Under the pieces are notes generated by a model that saw only the letters and a list, made by a program, of their open reading frames with translations, was not told the origin of the DNA and searched no databases. From the NCBI GenBank assembly GCA_944393585.1, contig CALYAR010000103.1, positions 1 to 33,154 on the forward strand: a DNA stretch of 33,154 bases, in the 5' to 3' direction. The position numbers and the translations under genes are program-made. Below, in pieces: positions 1-8,041 of this stretch; position 1 is the stretch's first letter; each line of letters begins with the position of its first letter. The stretch comes from an uncultured Clostridia bacterium (GTDB taxonomy: Bacteria > Bacillota > Clostridia > CALYAR01).

Positions 1-60
1 GCCTATTGCAGCAAGGCCCGAGAGGTTTATGAACAGTCCGAACGCGAAAAGGAGGAATAG
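1..60 (+). CDS. C-terminal end of an unidentified upstream protein (5' truncated by the window)
   Basis: The first 60 bases form an open frame from base 1 that ends at TAG (58-60) and encodes the tail AYCSKAREVYEQSEREKEE. Its stop lies two bases before the ATG at 63, and the AGGAGG ribosome binding site of the next gene falls inside its last codons, as expected for two genes of one operon. The fragment is too short to name. A sugar-related enzyme is possible from the neighbour, but this is only inference. Confidence 0.5.
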   Translation, partial: AYCSKAREVYEQSEREKEE

Positions 61-62
61 CG

Positions 63-773
63 ATGTATCATTTCAGTATTTGTCCGCCAAAAGAGTCTGC
101 GCCTACCTACGGCATTGCAAATTTAGAACTCAAAGACGGCTGTTTTGGCCTTCCCCTGTCCCAGCTCAGCGGAAAGCGCCTGGAGCTGATCCGCAACAAG
201 CTCATTGCCGATCGAAAGCGCATCGTCCTCTATACCCTCTCCATGCCGCTGTCGGAATATGAATCGTATTTAAGCGCATTTCGCGCCGCGCATCTTCTGC
301 GGATTGAAGCGGTTAAGCTGTGTCTGTGCACACTTCGGGAAGCAGACGGCAATACCTTCCGTCAGCTTTCCCGCATTTTGGAATTGGCAGAAGACTCCGG
401 CATTCGGGTTTTATGGGAGCCCAAGGCAGAGTATGATTTTTTTACGCCCGAGAGCTATAAGGCCGTTCGAACCGACTGGACCGGACTGATTTTCAATCCT
501 GCCGAATTTGCCAAACAGAGAAAAAAACCATTTTTGGACGTGTTATATAAAAGCAAATGGAAACATGACATCGCCATGATCCGGATCAATGACTGGGCCA
601 ATGAAGGCAGCTCCCCTGTTCTCCCCGGACAGGGAAATGCAGAACTCAAAGAATGCGTCTCTGCGCTCTTAGCACAGAATTTTGACGGATACTTTTCCCT
701 CATCCCCTATCTTGGAGAGCTGACGCAGGAGGACGTTTTAAACCAATTTACTTTGCTTTTGATGGAAATGTAG
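63..773 (+). CDS. Sugar phosphate isomerase/epimerase-like protein (xylose isomerase-like TIM barrel)
   Basis: The 236-residue protein resembles the AP-endonuclease-2/xylose-isomerase-like TIM-barrel family. The clearest match is near the C-terminus (about residues 178-220), where DWANEG, a PGQGNAEL stretch and FDGYFSLI follow the family pattern of a metal-site strand, PGxGxxD loop and GYDGYxxxE strand. The usual final Glu is not obvious, and the protein is shorter than the typical 260-290 residues. It may therefore be a divergent or reduced member. The start is fixed by AGGAGG about 7 bases upstream, and it is probably cotranscribed with the preceding gene. The substrate cannot be inferred. 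Confidence 0.6.
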   Translation: MYHFSICPPKESAPTYGIANLELKDGCFGLPLSQLSGKRLELIRNKLIADRKRIVLYTLSMPLSEYESYLSAFRAAHLLRIEAVKLCLCTLREADGNTFRQLSRILELAEDSGIRVLWEPKAEYDFFTPESYKAVRTDWTGLIFNPAEFAKQRKKPFLDVLYKSKWKHDIAMIRINDWANEGSSPVLPGQGNAELKECVSALLAQNFDGYFSLIPYLGELTQEDVLNQFTLLLMEM

Positions 774-823
774 CAGGTCAAATACTGTGCGGTCATTGTC
801 CAACTGGAAGAATTTGTTTGATT

Positions 824-869
824 AAAAAAAGCGGACGAATGGAAATTTGCCAATCGCCCGCTTTTTTAT
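824..869. terminator. Bidirectional intrinsic terminator
   Basis: An A-run and GCGG-CGA arm (about 824-838) pairs with TCG-CCGC followed by a T-run (854-868). The stem has a one-base bulge. It lies between the convergent isomerase-like gene and NUDIX gene, and the A- and T-tracts on either side let it work in both directions. Confidence 0.8.
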
Positions 870-933
870 AGGACACTCCAATGTTAATTCATATTTGACA
901 GACCGTTATGGCCATACCCTTTTTTGTCCTTTC

Positions 934-1386
934 TCAAAGGATCCTCGCTTTTTGGCCGTCTTCCTGATCGTAAATGATTTCGCTTAGTCCATCTTCCAGG
1001 AAAAGACGAAGCGTTGTTTCCAAATCGTGAGCGAGCGGATATTGGCCAATGTCTTTGAGAGGCACCCAAAATACCTCTCCCTCCTCCGAGGCGCAAAGCT
1101 CGCCTTGAAAATGATTAGTCTTGTAAAGGACCACTACATAACGGGCGCCGTCCTCTGTGATCCACTGCTTGAGCCCGCACAGCTGCAAATCCCAGATGGT
1201 AAGGCCGGTCTCCTCCTTTACCTCGCGGACGGCGGATTCTACAAAAGATTCCCCCCGCTCTACATGGCCGCCGGGAAACGCCACTCCGCCCCACTCTTTT
1301 TTCACCCTTTTTTCTACCAGAACATTGCCGTGACCGTCATACACCATACACAGGTTTCCCAGGATGACACGCTCTGACCGATCCAT
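934..1386 (-). CDS. NUDIX hydrolase (8-oxo-dGTP diphosphatase-like)
   Basis: This 150-residue protein has a complete Nudix box at residues 40-62: Gly40, Glu46, then REVKEETGL, matching GX5EX7REUXEEXGU. It is preceded by the FPGG that usually introduces the box. Family members hydrolyse nucleoside diphosphates linked to another group, using divalent metal held by the REUXEE glutamates. The EWGGVAFPGGHVERGE stretch and later YVVVLYKT strand resemble the MutT/YtkD-like branch, so 8-oxo-dGTP or a similar oxidised nucleotide is a plausible but unproven substrate. A GGGGG-rich ribosome binding site lies just before the ATG. It is monocistronic, with its own promoter and a shared terminator. Confidence 0.88.
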   Translation of the reverse strand: MDRSERVILGNLCMVYDGHGNVLVEKRVKKEWGGVAFPGGHVERGESFVESAVREVKEETGLTIWDLQLCGLKQWITEDGARYVVVLYKTNHFQGELCASEEGEVFWVPLKDIGQYPLAHDLETTLRLFLEDGLSEIIYDQEDGQKARIL

Positions 1387-1481
1387 ATTCTACCCCCTTT
1401 GCAGCCGGATTAAAAATAGGAAAGGACTCTTTGGGCGATCTGTCTTACAGTCTTTCCCTTCCAAGATTCCTTTCTGTTTCT

Positions 1482-1510
1482 ATCTTATGTTCTCATCCAT
1501 CGATTGTAAA
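1482..1510 (-). promoter_or_regulatory. Promoter for the NUDIX gene
   Basis: On the minus strand TTTACA (+ coordinates 1505-1510) is followed after exactly 17 bases by TAAGAT (1482-1487). Transcription would begin near 1475, giving a leader of about 90 bases before the NUDIX start. Confidence 0.5.
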
Positions 1511-1518
1511 ATGATTAA

Positions 1519-1793
1519 AACTCCCGCACTTTTTGTGCAGGAGTTCGGACTGTCGAAAAAGTATTGTAATTTAATAACTGGGGTTCGTTAAGGGGCAAAA
1601 GCCCCTTAACATGAGATTTGCGGATTTCAAGGACATGTGCCTTGAAATCCGCTCCTATCAAGGGCTGGCGCGGTGAGCGCCGCGCGAGCGTAAGCCCTTG
1701 TTTCAAAATAAAAGCATGAGCGAAGCGGGCTTTTATTTTGGCGTGTCGACTTTATCGACACGCTCAAACTCCCGCACTTTTTGTGCAGGAGTT
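1519..1793. repeat. Intergenic palindrome array bracketed by a repeated 27-base hairpin
   Basis: This gene-free stretch holds seven hairpins in a row. A 27-base hairpin with arms AACTCC.GCAC/GTGC.GGAGTT and a TTTTT loop occurs identically at 1519-1545 and 1767-1793. Between the copies are perfect stems at 1587-1596/1601-1610 (10 bp, AAAA loop), 1620-1632/1640-1652 (13 bp), 1659-1666/1693-1700 (8 bp, with an inner GGCGC/GCGCC hairpin), 1704-1715/1729-1740 (12 bp) and 1741-1749/1755-1763 (9 bp). The copy at 1767-1793 lies five bases beyond the tsaD stop and may terminate that operon. The remaining stems have no evident role; they could be a structured RNA or a repetitive element. Confidence 0.75.
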
Positions 1794-1797
1794 CCTT

Positions 1798-2802
1798 CTA
1801 TACCAATTCCATCGAAGCGCGTGCGTTTAAATGAAGATCCGCACGCGTTCCTTTTAAAAACTCATAATACCCTGCACAGCCAACCATTGCGGCATTGTCG
1901 GTGCATAAAACAGGAGCGGGATAATCCAGCGTATAACCCAATTCCTCCGCCTGTGCCTTCATTTGCGCACGAAGGGCACTGTTGCAGGCCACTCCTCCCG
2001 CCAACGCAATTTTGGTAATTCCCATCCGTTTGGCCGCTTCCAGCGTATGGCTGCATAACACATCGACAACCGCTTTTTGAAAGCTCGCCGCAACATCCGC
2101 CCGATCCCAGCTTTCTCCCCGCTGTTCGAGATTGTGTGTATAATTCATCACGGCCGTTTTGACGCCGCTGAAGGAAAAATCCAGACAGCCGTCCGGAAAG
2201 CGTACGCGCGGAAACTGCACCGCGTCCGGGTTGCCCTCTTTGGCAAGCCGGTCGACAAGCGGGCCGCCGGGATAGCCCAGCCCCAGGATGCGCGCGATCT
2301 TGTCAAACGCCTCTCCGGCCGCGTCGTCCCGTGTCCGCGCCAGTACCTCAAACTCCGTGTAATCCCGCACCAAAACAATGTGTGAATGGCCGCCGGAGGC
2401 CACCAAACAGACAAACGGCGGGGTAAGGAGCGGATTTTGGATAAAATTCGCACAAATATGGGCCTTAATATGGTGCACCGGAACCAACGGAAGATTTGCG
2501 GCATACGCAAATCCCTTGGCCCAGGACGTACCCACCAGCAGGGCGCCGATCAGCCCCGGCGCATAGGTCACGGCCACTGCGTCCAGCTCGTTTTGCTCGA
2601 TGCCTGCATTTTTCATCGCCTCTTGTGCAACCGCATCGATTACCTCAATATGCCGGCGCGATGCGATTTCCGGCACGACCCCGCCGTACACTTTATGAAT
2701 CTCAATCTGGGAATTGATGACATTGGACAGCACCTCTCGCCCGTCGCGCACGACTGCCACCGAAGTTTCATCGCAGGAAGATTCCACTGCCAGAATGATC
2801 AC
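1798..2802 (-). CDS. tsaD: tRNA N6-adenosine threonylcarbamoyltransferase TsaD (Kae1/Gcp)
   Basis: TsaD transfers the threonylcarbamoyl group from threonylcarbamoyl-AMP to A37 of ANN-decoding tRNAs (t6A) in the cytoplasm, normally with TsaB and TsaE. The 334-residue length is typical. Visible family marks are the N-terminal ASKHA strand [14 protein letters not shown], the metal-binding HHIKAH (residues 110-115, ligands His111 and His115), SGGHS, the GLGYPGGP loop, FSFSGVKTA, and the C-terminal [13 protein letters not shown] and CTDNAAMVG motifs. It is the last gene of the operon and overlaps rimI by ATGA. tsaB and tsaE are not in this window. Confidence 0.97.
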   Translation of the reverse strand: MIILAVESSCDETSVAVVRDGREVLSNVINSQIEIHKVYGGVVPEIASRRHIEVIDAVAQEAMKNAGIEQNELDAVAVTYAPGLIGALLVGTSWAKGFAYAANLPLVPVHHIKAHICANFIQNPLLTPPFVCLVASGGHSHIVLVRDYTEFEVLARTRDDAAGEAFDKIARILGLGYPGGPLVDRLAKEGNPDAVQFPRVRFPDGCLDFSFSGVKTAVMNYTHNLEQRGESWDRADVAASFQKAVVDVLCSHTLEAAKRMGITKIALAGGVACNSALRAQMKAQAEELGYTLDYPAPVLCTDNAAMVGCAGYYEFLKGTRADLHLNARASMELV

Positions 2803-3248
2803 AGATAATGCACCTCGCTTCTGCTGCGTGTCATAATGAGCGCATCCTCCTCCGGCTTGGCATAAAATCCCGGCCGGATTCCCATTTCCAGGAATCCCGC
2901 CTTTTTATACACCTTCTGCGCCGTCTCATTGGATAGGCGCGCTTCCAGAGTAAGGGAATAAAGTCCTTTTTCCTGCGCCAGCTCGTCGGCCCGTTTCAGA
3001 AGCCTGCTCCCAATCCCCTGTTTTCTTGCGGAAGCGTCAACGGCAAAGCGGTTGATCTGCCCCTCGTCCAAAACGACCCACAGATTAAGATAGCCTTTTA
3101 TTTCTCCATTTTCTTCTTCCACAAAAGTAAAAGAACGCGGATTCTCCAGTTCTTCTTTCCAAACAGGCTCTGTCCACGCATCGGAAAAGCATTCTTTTTC
3201 CAATTTGGCGACCGCCTCTACATCCTCCACTGTCATTTCCCGAATCAC
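2799..3248 (-). CDS. rimI: Ribosomal-protein-alanine N-acetyltransferase RimI (GNAT)
   Basis: A 149-residue GNAT acetyltransferase. The acetyl-CoA pyrophosphate loop is seen as [20 protein letters not shown] (around residues 65-84), followed by [21 protein letters not shown] and a C-terminal EEDALIM, all in the order and spacing of RimI. RimI acetylates the N-terminal alanine of ribosomal protein S18. Its gene is often beside t6A genes, as here, where it overlaps both tsaC upstream and tsaD downstream by four bases. This arrangement implies translational coupling. Other GNAT substrates cannot be excluded. Confidence 0.9.
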   Translation of the reverse strand: MIREMTVEDVEAVAKLEKECFSDAWTEPVWKEELENPRSFTFVEEENGEIKGYLNLWVVLDEGQINRFAVDASARKQGIGSRLLKRADELAQEKGLYSLTLEARLSNETAQKVYKKAGFLEMGIRPGFYAKPEEDALIMTRSRSEVHYL

Positions 3249-4333
3249 TGGGTTCCCTCCTTTGTTTCTTCCATTGCCGGACGGTCTTCCTCCGTCCGGA
3301 TAATTCGATTTGCCGCGGCGCGGTACAACCGGTTGCGGACAGCCAGCGCCATATCGCCCGCTGGGATCAGCTGTGCAAACACCACGTCCGCTTTTTCCTC
3401 GTCAAACCGCCGCAAAAGGTCAAACAGGTGCGCCGCATACTCTTCCAGCGTCCTTCCGCCGTGGAACACCACATCGGCGCATGTCTCAAACGCTCTGCCG
3501 TCCTCCTGCTGGGCTAAAATTCCAATCCGCCTGCCGTGGGATTTACGAGCCAGCTCCACAATTTTTGCACAGGTTGCCTCTTCGCTTCCCTCTACGACGT
3601 AAACTTCCGCATCGGGCGCATAGTGTTTGTATTTCATCCCGGGCGAGCGAACCGGCCCCTGAGCCGAGGATAAGTCGATCGTCCGGCGGTCCACTTCGAT
3701 CCTGGGGAAAAACGGCTTTAATTCAGCCGGCCCGATCCGGCCCGGACGCAGTATGACCGGCACTTCGCCCGAAAAATCCACTACGGTGGATTCAATCCCG
3801 ACCGCGCACGGCCCGCAGTCGACGACCAGATCGATCCGTCCGTCCATATCCTCTTTTACATGCGCCGCCGTTGTGGGGCTGGGCTTTCCCGAACGGTTTG
3901 CACTGGGCGCCGCCACCGGCACGCCGGCCGCACGGATGACCGCCCGCGTGACGGCCTGATCCGGAATGCGCACCCCTACGGTATCAAGTCCCGCGCTCAC
4001 TACGTCCGGGATACAGGCTTTTTTCCGGAAAATGCCGGTGAGCGGCGCCGGACACAGCGCACGCATGGCCGCCTCTGCGCGCGGCGGCACTTCCTCCACA
4101 TAAGAATAGATGTCGTCAAAGTCCGCGATATGGACAATGAGCGGATTGTCGGCGGGTCTCCCCTTCGCCGCAAAAATTTTGTGCACTGCCTGCGCATCGA
4201 GCGCGTTCGCTCCAAGGCCGTAGACCGTTTCCGTCGGCAGGGCTACAAGGCCGCCGCGCTTTAAAACAGCGGCCGCCTTTTGAATGGACTCTGAATCCCG
4301 TTCGTCTGTAATTGTGATATATTCCGTCTTCAT
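3245..4333 (-). CDS. tsaC: Threonylcarbamoyl-AMP synthase, long Sua5 form
   Basis: This enzyme makes threonylcarbamoyl-AMP from threonine, bicarbonate and ATP, the first step of t6A synthesis. At 362 residues it is the long Sua5 type: an N-terminal YrdC domain (about 14-200) with GGLVALPTETVYGLG, Lys57 and Arg59 in AAKGRPADNPL, and Ser144/Asn146 in APSANRSG. A linker (RSPGMKYKHYAP) and a C-terminal Sua5 domain follow. Its ATG immediately follows the prfA stop and its end overlaps rimI by four bases. One oddity is residues 93-100, which read LCPAPLTG where most family members have a WPGPLT-type motif. The tryptophan and middle glycine are replaced although the frame is intact. Confidence 0.95.
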   Translation of the reverse strand: MKTEYITITDERDSESIQKAAAVLKRGGLVALPTETVYGLGANALDAQAVHKIFAAKGRPADNPLIVHIADFDDIYSYVEEVPPRAEAAMRALCPAPLTGIFRKKACIPDVVSAGLDTVGVRIPDQAVTRAVIRAAGVPVAAPSANRSGKPSPTTAAHVKEDMDGRIDLVVDCGPCAVGIESTVVDFSGEVPVILRPGRIGPAELKPFFPRIEVDRRTIDLSSAQGPVRSPGMKYKHYAPDAEVYVVEGSEEATCAKIVELARKSHGRRIGILAQQEDGRAFETCADVVFHGGRTLEEYAAHLFDLLRRFDEEKADVVFAQLIPAGDMALAVRNRLYRAAANRIIRTEEDRPAMEETKEGTQ

Positions 4334-5413
4334 TTATGCTTCTTCTTCCGCTGAATACTTGAGCTTTTCGCTTTGATCCGCCGTGATCAGCGCGTCGATT
4401 ACCTCGTCCAATGCGCCGTTCATCACATCCTCGAGCCGGTGGGAAGTAAAGTTGATCCGATGATCCGTCATACGGCTCTGCGGAAAATTATACGTCCGGA
4501 TCCGTTCATTCCGATTTCCGCGGCCCACCTGCGATTTGCGCTCACGCGCAATTTCCTCATTTTTCTGCTGCTCCAACATGTCATACAAGCGGGAACGCAG
4601 GATCTTCATGCCCTTTTCCTTATTCTTTAACTGCGACTTTTCATCCTGGCAGGAGACGACCAAACCGGTCGGAATGTGCGTAATCCGGACCGCCGAATCG
4701 GTCGTATTGACGCACTGTCCCCCCGGGCCGCCGGCCCGAAAGACGTCGATGCGAAGATCGTTGGGATTGATCTCCAGCTCCACTTCCTCTGCTTCCGGCA
4801 GGACCGCTACCGTCACGGTGGACGTATGGATTCTTCCCGCCGACTCCGTATCCGGAACGCGCTGAACCCGATGGACGCCGCTTTCAAACTTCAAACGGCT
4901 GTAAGCCCCTTTTCCTTCCACCATGAACGAAATTTCCTTATATCCGCCGATGTCGGTCGCATTGGAGCTCAACACTTCTACCTTCCAGCGGTGCGTTTCG
5001 GCATACATGGAATACATGCGGAACAGATCGGCGGCAAACAGTGCCGCCTCGTCGCCGCCGGCGCCGCCGCGGATCTCAATGATGACGTTTTTCTCATCGT
5101 TGGGATCTTTGGGAAGCATTAATATCTTCATTTCGTTCTCCAAAGGCTCCAGCTTCGCCTGCGCCGCTTTGAGCTCCTCTTCCAGCATTTCCCGAAACTC
5201 TTTGTCGGACTCGCTCTTTAGGAGCTCTTTGGATTCTTCTATGGTATCGAGCGCCTGCCGGTATTCCCGGTATTTTGCTACCAAAGGGGTAAGATCGGCA
5301 TGCTCTTTGCAAAGCGCCTGCCATTTTTCCGTATCTGCAATTACGGCAGGATCGGCAATCTGCTTTTCCAATTCGCGGTTTTTATCTTCAATAAAAGCTA
5401 ATTTCTCAAACAT
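4334..5413 (-). CDS. prfA: Peptide chain release factor 1
   Basis: RF1 recognises UAA and UAG and triggers peptidyl-tRNA hydrolysis on the ribosome. The 359-residue protein has the coiled N-terminal domain, the conserved [13 protein letters not shown] (115-127), the anticodon-mimic tripeptide PxT as Pro187-Asp-Thr189 in [10 protein letters not shown], and the catalytic GGQ at 231-233 in [18 protein letters not shown]. The PxT form separates it from RF2 (SPF). Start: AAGGAG eight bases before the ATG. It sits 10 bases after the alr-like gene and directly abuts tsaC. The RF1 methylase gene prmC, a common neighbour of prfA, is absent from this operon. Confidence 0.97.
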   Translation of the reverse strand: MFEKLAFIEDKNRELEKQIADPAVIADTEKWQALCKEHADLTPLVAKYREYRQALDTIEESKELLKSESDKEFREMLEEELKAAQAKLEPLENEMKILMLPKDPNDEKNVIIEIRGGAGGDEAALFAADLFRMYSMYAETHRWKVEVLSSNATDIGGYKEISFMVEGKGAYSRLKFESGVHRVQRVPDTESAGRIHTSTVTVAVLPEAEEVELEINPNDLRIDVFRAGGPGGQCVNTTDSAVRITHIPTGLVVSCQDEKSQLKNKEKGMKILRSRLYDMLEQQKNEEIARERKSQVGRGNRNERIRTYNFPQSRMTDHRINFTSHRLEDVMNGALDEVIDALITADQSEKLKYSAEEEA

Positions 5414-5423
5414 AACTGACTCC

Positions 5424-6509
5424 TTATCTATAGCTTCGTTCGATGGACGAATCGACGAGAATGGGATTCACCTCGAGCCGGACCTTGTCCCCCGGCTTTA
5501 CATCCGATCCCGTTACATCCGCAATGATGTTGTACATGCTGATCCGTCCGAGCAGAGGATAGCGTTTTTCCCCAATCCTGACATAAGTATGATTGTCTTT
5601 CAAAAAATATTGAAGCGCATGGTATGTGTAGCGCAGAATGTCCAGAAAACGGAAGGTGTCATTCTTCTTTTCCATTGCAAAGCCATCCGCATATCCCACA
5701 TAAATCACGGCTGTCTTCGTTTTCCGTTTCAGGCGGCAGGTATTGGCATATCCCACATTTGCGCCCGGCGGCAGCGTTTTGACATAACTGACGTACGCCT
5801 CCAGATACGCAAGCTTGGAAAGCGGAACCGGCGGCTCAATCGGGAGCCTGCCCAAAAACGCCGATCCCATCCGGACTGCGTCCAGGTGCATATCGTGAAA
5901 CCGCAGGGCGGCGGAGGAATTGCAGACATGTTTCATTGGGATCTTAACCCCGCCCGCTTCGATCTCCGACACGGCTTTCTGAAACCGTTCAAATTGAACC
6001 CGGGTGGTTTTATCCTTCCCAAATGCGTTGGAAAAATGGGTGTATGCTCCGGTAATGCGAAGGGATGGAATCTGTCCGCTTACAGCTAAAAACTCCTCCG
6101 CGCTGTTAAACCCAAACCGTCCGAAACCCGTTTCAATCTTAATGTGAACGTCAACGGTCACGCCCGCCTGTTCCGCCGCCTGGGATAAGGCGAGCGCGCC
6201 TTCCGCCGAGGCAATGGTAGCGGTCAATCCGCACCGAATAACGGTCCCTATTTCCTCCGGCAGCTCTGCCGCAGACAAAAGCAGGATTTCCTGTTCGAAT
6301 CCATGCTCCCGCAGAAGCGCCGCCTCGCCTGCATCGCTGACTGCAAAGCGGTCGATCCCGCATTCTGCCAGCGTCTGGGCAAATGGAATCATGCCCATCC
6401 CATAGGCATTGCATTTGAGCACCGCCCAAATGGGAATGCCATTCATGTACTGCTGAAGGGTCTTTACATTTTCACATAATTTTTGTTTTTCTACGACCAG
6501 CGCTTTCAT
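5424..6509 (-). CDS. alr: Alanine racemase-like PLP enzyme (fold type III), divergent
   Basis: A 361-residue alanine racemase family protein. The PLP-binding Lys32 and Tyr36 lie in [11 protein letters not shown] (family AVVKADAYGHG). Arg131 is in ETGFGRFGF, His158 in THFSNAF, and the catalytic Tyr254 in NVGYANTC. It diverges elsewhere: the usual GRxCMDQ motif reads GRISMYNII (321-329), losing the Asp, and residues 280-315 after GYADGF differ strongly from a standard Alr. It may racemise alanine for peptidoglycan or another amino acid such as serine; the specificity is not readable. It is the first gene of the alr-prfA-tsaC-rimI-tsaD run. No convincing promoter was seen in the 214 bases upstream (6510-6723). 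Confidence 0.8.
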   Translation of the reverse strand: MKALVVEKQKLCENVKTLQQYMNGIPIWAVLKCNAYGMGMIPFAQTLAECGIDRFAVSDAGEAALLREHGFEQEILLLSAAELPEEIGTVIRCGLTATIASAEGALALSQAAEQAGVTVDVHIKIETGFGRFGFNSAEEFLAVSGQIPSLRITGAYTHFSNAFGKDKTTRVQFERFQKAVSEIEAGGVKIPMKHVCNSSAALRFHDMHLDAVRMGSAFLGRLPIEPPVPLSKLAYLEAYVSYVKTLPPGANVGYANTCRLKRKTKTAVIYVGYADGFAMEKKNDTFRFLDILRYTYHALQYFLKDNHTYVRIGEKRYPLLGRISMYNIIADVTGSDVKPGDKVRLEVNPILVDSSIERSYR

Positions 6510-6723
6510 GTTCCGTCCATCCTTTGTGCTAAGTTATGATCGTTCGATCTTTTCCATTTTGGGGGCTTCCATTTTCAAACAGGGGGAATCAATCCGGCTT
6601 GCAGAACAAACGAAATTGCAGCTATCTTCTTTCCCTTCCGCAGCTTACTGTTTTCGGCCGCCAGCAAAACCAAGCCCGAATTCCCATCTGTTTCTTTAAT
6701 CCCTGCATTGAAAAAGCCGTCCC

Positions 6724-7788
6724 CTATTTTTTACTGCCGGTCTCTTTGCGCAAAAACGACCGGTAGCGGAGCGCGCGGTAGGTTTTCTCTCCCTTTTCCA
6801 CGGCCCAATAGATAAACCGGTTGAAAATATAGTTGTACTCGCCGATAAACTCCGTGAATTCCCCGTTGAATCCTTTTTTAAAGCGGTAGAGCCCATAGAG
6901 CGGATTGGATTCATCCAAATCGCCGGAAACGCCGCGGAAATCATAAATATCGCATTTGCGCTCAATGGCCCAGCGGATCATCTCCCATTGAAGCAGGTAA
7001 TTCGGCATAACGTTCCGGTACTCATTGGAGCTCGCGCCGTAAACATACCAAACCTTGTTCCCATAGCAGACCGCCAGCGTCGCCGCAATGATTTTCCCTT
7101 CATAGCGGGCGACATAAAGGCGCAGCGCGTCCCCCAGCTCATCATACATCTTTTGGAAATACGAGAGCGGACGGGTGATAAACTTGTCCCGCTCGCCCGT
7201 CTCGACCATGATCTCATGAAAGCGGGGCAGGTCACCGCGCGTACCGATTTCCACCGTGACGCCCTTTCTTCCCGCCAGACGGACATTATAGCGGGTTTTG
7301 CTTTCGAAGTTCGCAAACACCTCGTCTTCCGTTTTCCCGGACACATCCAGGCGGAACACATATTTGGGCTGTACGCCCTCGAAATTTTTTCCCGCGTCGA
7401 GCAGTGTAAAGCCGAGCCCGGTTAAAATGGAGCCAAATTCCGTATCGTCCGATTTGACGTCCGGATCAATTTTGAGCACATAGCTTTTATACTTTTTGGC
7501 GAGTTCCTTTGCACCTTCTAACAGCTCGCCTATGGTTTCCCGGTCGTGGATGTCGCAGACAGGGCCGCGCGGCGAATACATCAGGGTATAAGGGAGATAG
7601 GGAATTTTCCGAATCAATACCGACATGGACGCGCGGATCTTCCCTTCGGAATCCAGGCAGAGAAGAACTTCGTTTTTCCAGCTGCCCTTTACCTTTCCCC
7701 ACATAGTGCTTTGTAAAAAATGCCCCTTTGGATGGGACTGTAAAAATGCGTCATATTCTGCATACCGATCCGGTGTCAATAAATTCAA
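6724..7788 (-). CDS. FemAB/FemX-type aminoacyl-tRNA-dependent peptidoglycan ligase
   Basis: The protein (354 residues) belongs to the FemAB family, which adds amino acids from aminoacyl-tRNA to the peptidoglycan stem lysine or interpeptide bridge at the inner face of the membrane. It shows the family order: FLQSTMWGKVKG (N-terminal GNAT-like domain), LMYSPRGPV, KTRYNVRLAGRKGV, AVCYGNKVWYVYGASS, NYLLQWEMIRWAIERKCDIYDFRGV, and LYRFKKGFNGEFTEFIGEYNY near the C-terminus. The start is set by the ribosome binding site: AAGGAGG at about 7797-7804 would be inside any longer reading, so the TTG at 7786-7788, seven bases downstream, is the likely start. It is monocistronic. Confidence 0.88.
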   Translation of the reverse strand: MNLLTPDRYAEYDAFLQSHPKGHFLQSTMWGKVKGSWKNEVLLCLDSEGKIRASMSVLIRKIPYLPYTLMYSPRGPVCDIHDRETIGELLEGAKELAKKYKSYVLKIDPDVKSDDTEFGSILTGLGFTLLDAGKNFEGVQPKYVFRLDVSGKTEDEVFANFESKTRYNVRLAGRKGVTVEIGTRGDLPRFHEIMVETGERDKFITRPLSYFQKMYDELGDALRLYVARYEGKIIAATLAVCYGNKVWYVYGASSNEYRNVMPNYLLQWEMIRWAIERKCDIYDFRGVSGDLDESNPLYGLYRFKKGFNGEFTEFIGEYNYIFNRFIYWAVEKGEKTYRALRYRSFLRKETGSKK

Positions 7789-7844
7789 AGCGCGATCCTC
7801 CTTCAAAAATCCGTTTCTTTTGTTTGTATCTATTCATTTTACCC

Positions 7845-7925
7845 AATTAGGACTAATTCTTACCTTTAACTTATTTATTTTATCGCATCGGAGCGCCCTT
7901 GTCAATGTATTGAGCCATTAGTCCT
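7845..7925 (-). promoter_or_regulatory. femX-like gene promoter with flanking palindromic sites
   Basis: On the minus strand TTGACA (7900-7905) and TAAAAT (7877-7882) are 17 bases apart, a near-consensus promoter. A perfect 14-base palindrome AATTAGGACTAATT (7845-7858) lies just downstream of the expected start site, and its core AGGACTAAT recurs on the minus strand at 7917-7925, upstream of the -35 box. Two related sites on both sides of a promoter suggest repressor binding, possibly with looping; the regulator is unknown. Confidence 0.6.
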
Positions 7926-7962
7926 GTTTTCCTTTTTACGAAAATCCCATTACAAATTAGAG

Positions 7963-7991
7963 TTGAAACCGGGAGCAGACAGAGCTATAAT
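7963..7991 (+). promoter_or_regulatory. Promoter for the small membrane protein gene
   Basis: TTGAAA (7963-7968) and a consensus TATAAT (7986-7991) are separated by exactly 17 bases. Transcription would start near 7998, about 44 bases before the ATG at 8042. Confidence 0.65.
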
Positions 7992-8041
7992 AGAATTATC
8001 GGCGAATTCTGTGTAGAGATACTGGGAAAAAACTTAAAGCA

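Noticed and set aside
1519-1793. CRISPR array
   Set aside because: The repeats are palindromes of different sequence and irregular spacing with only two identical units and no cas genes, so this is not a CRISPR array.
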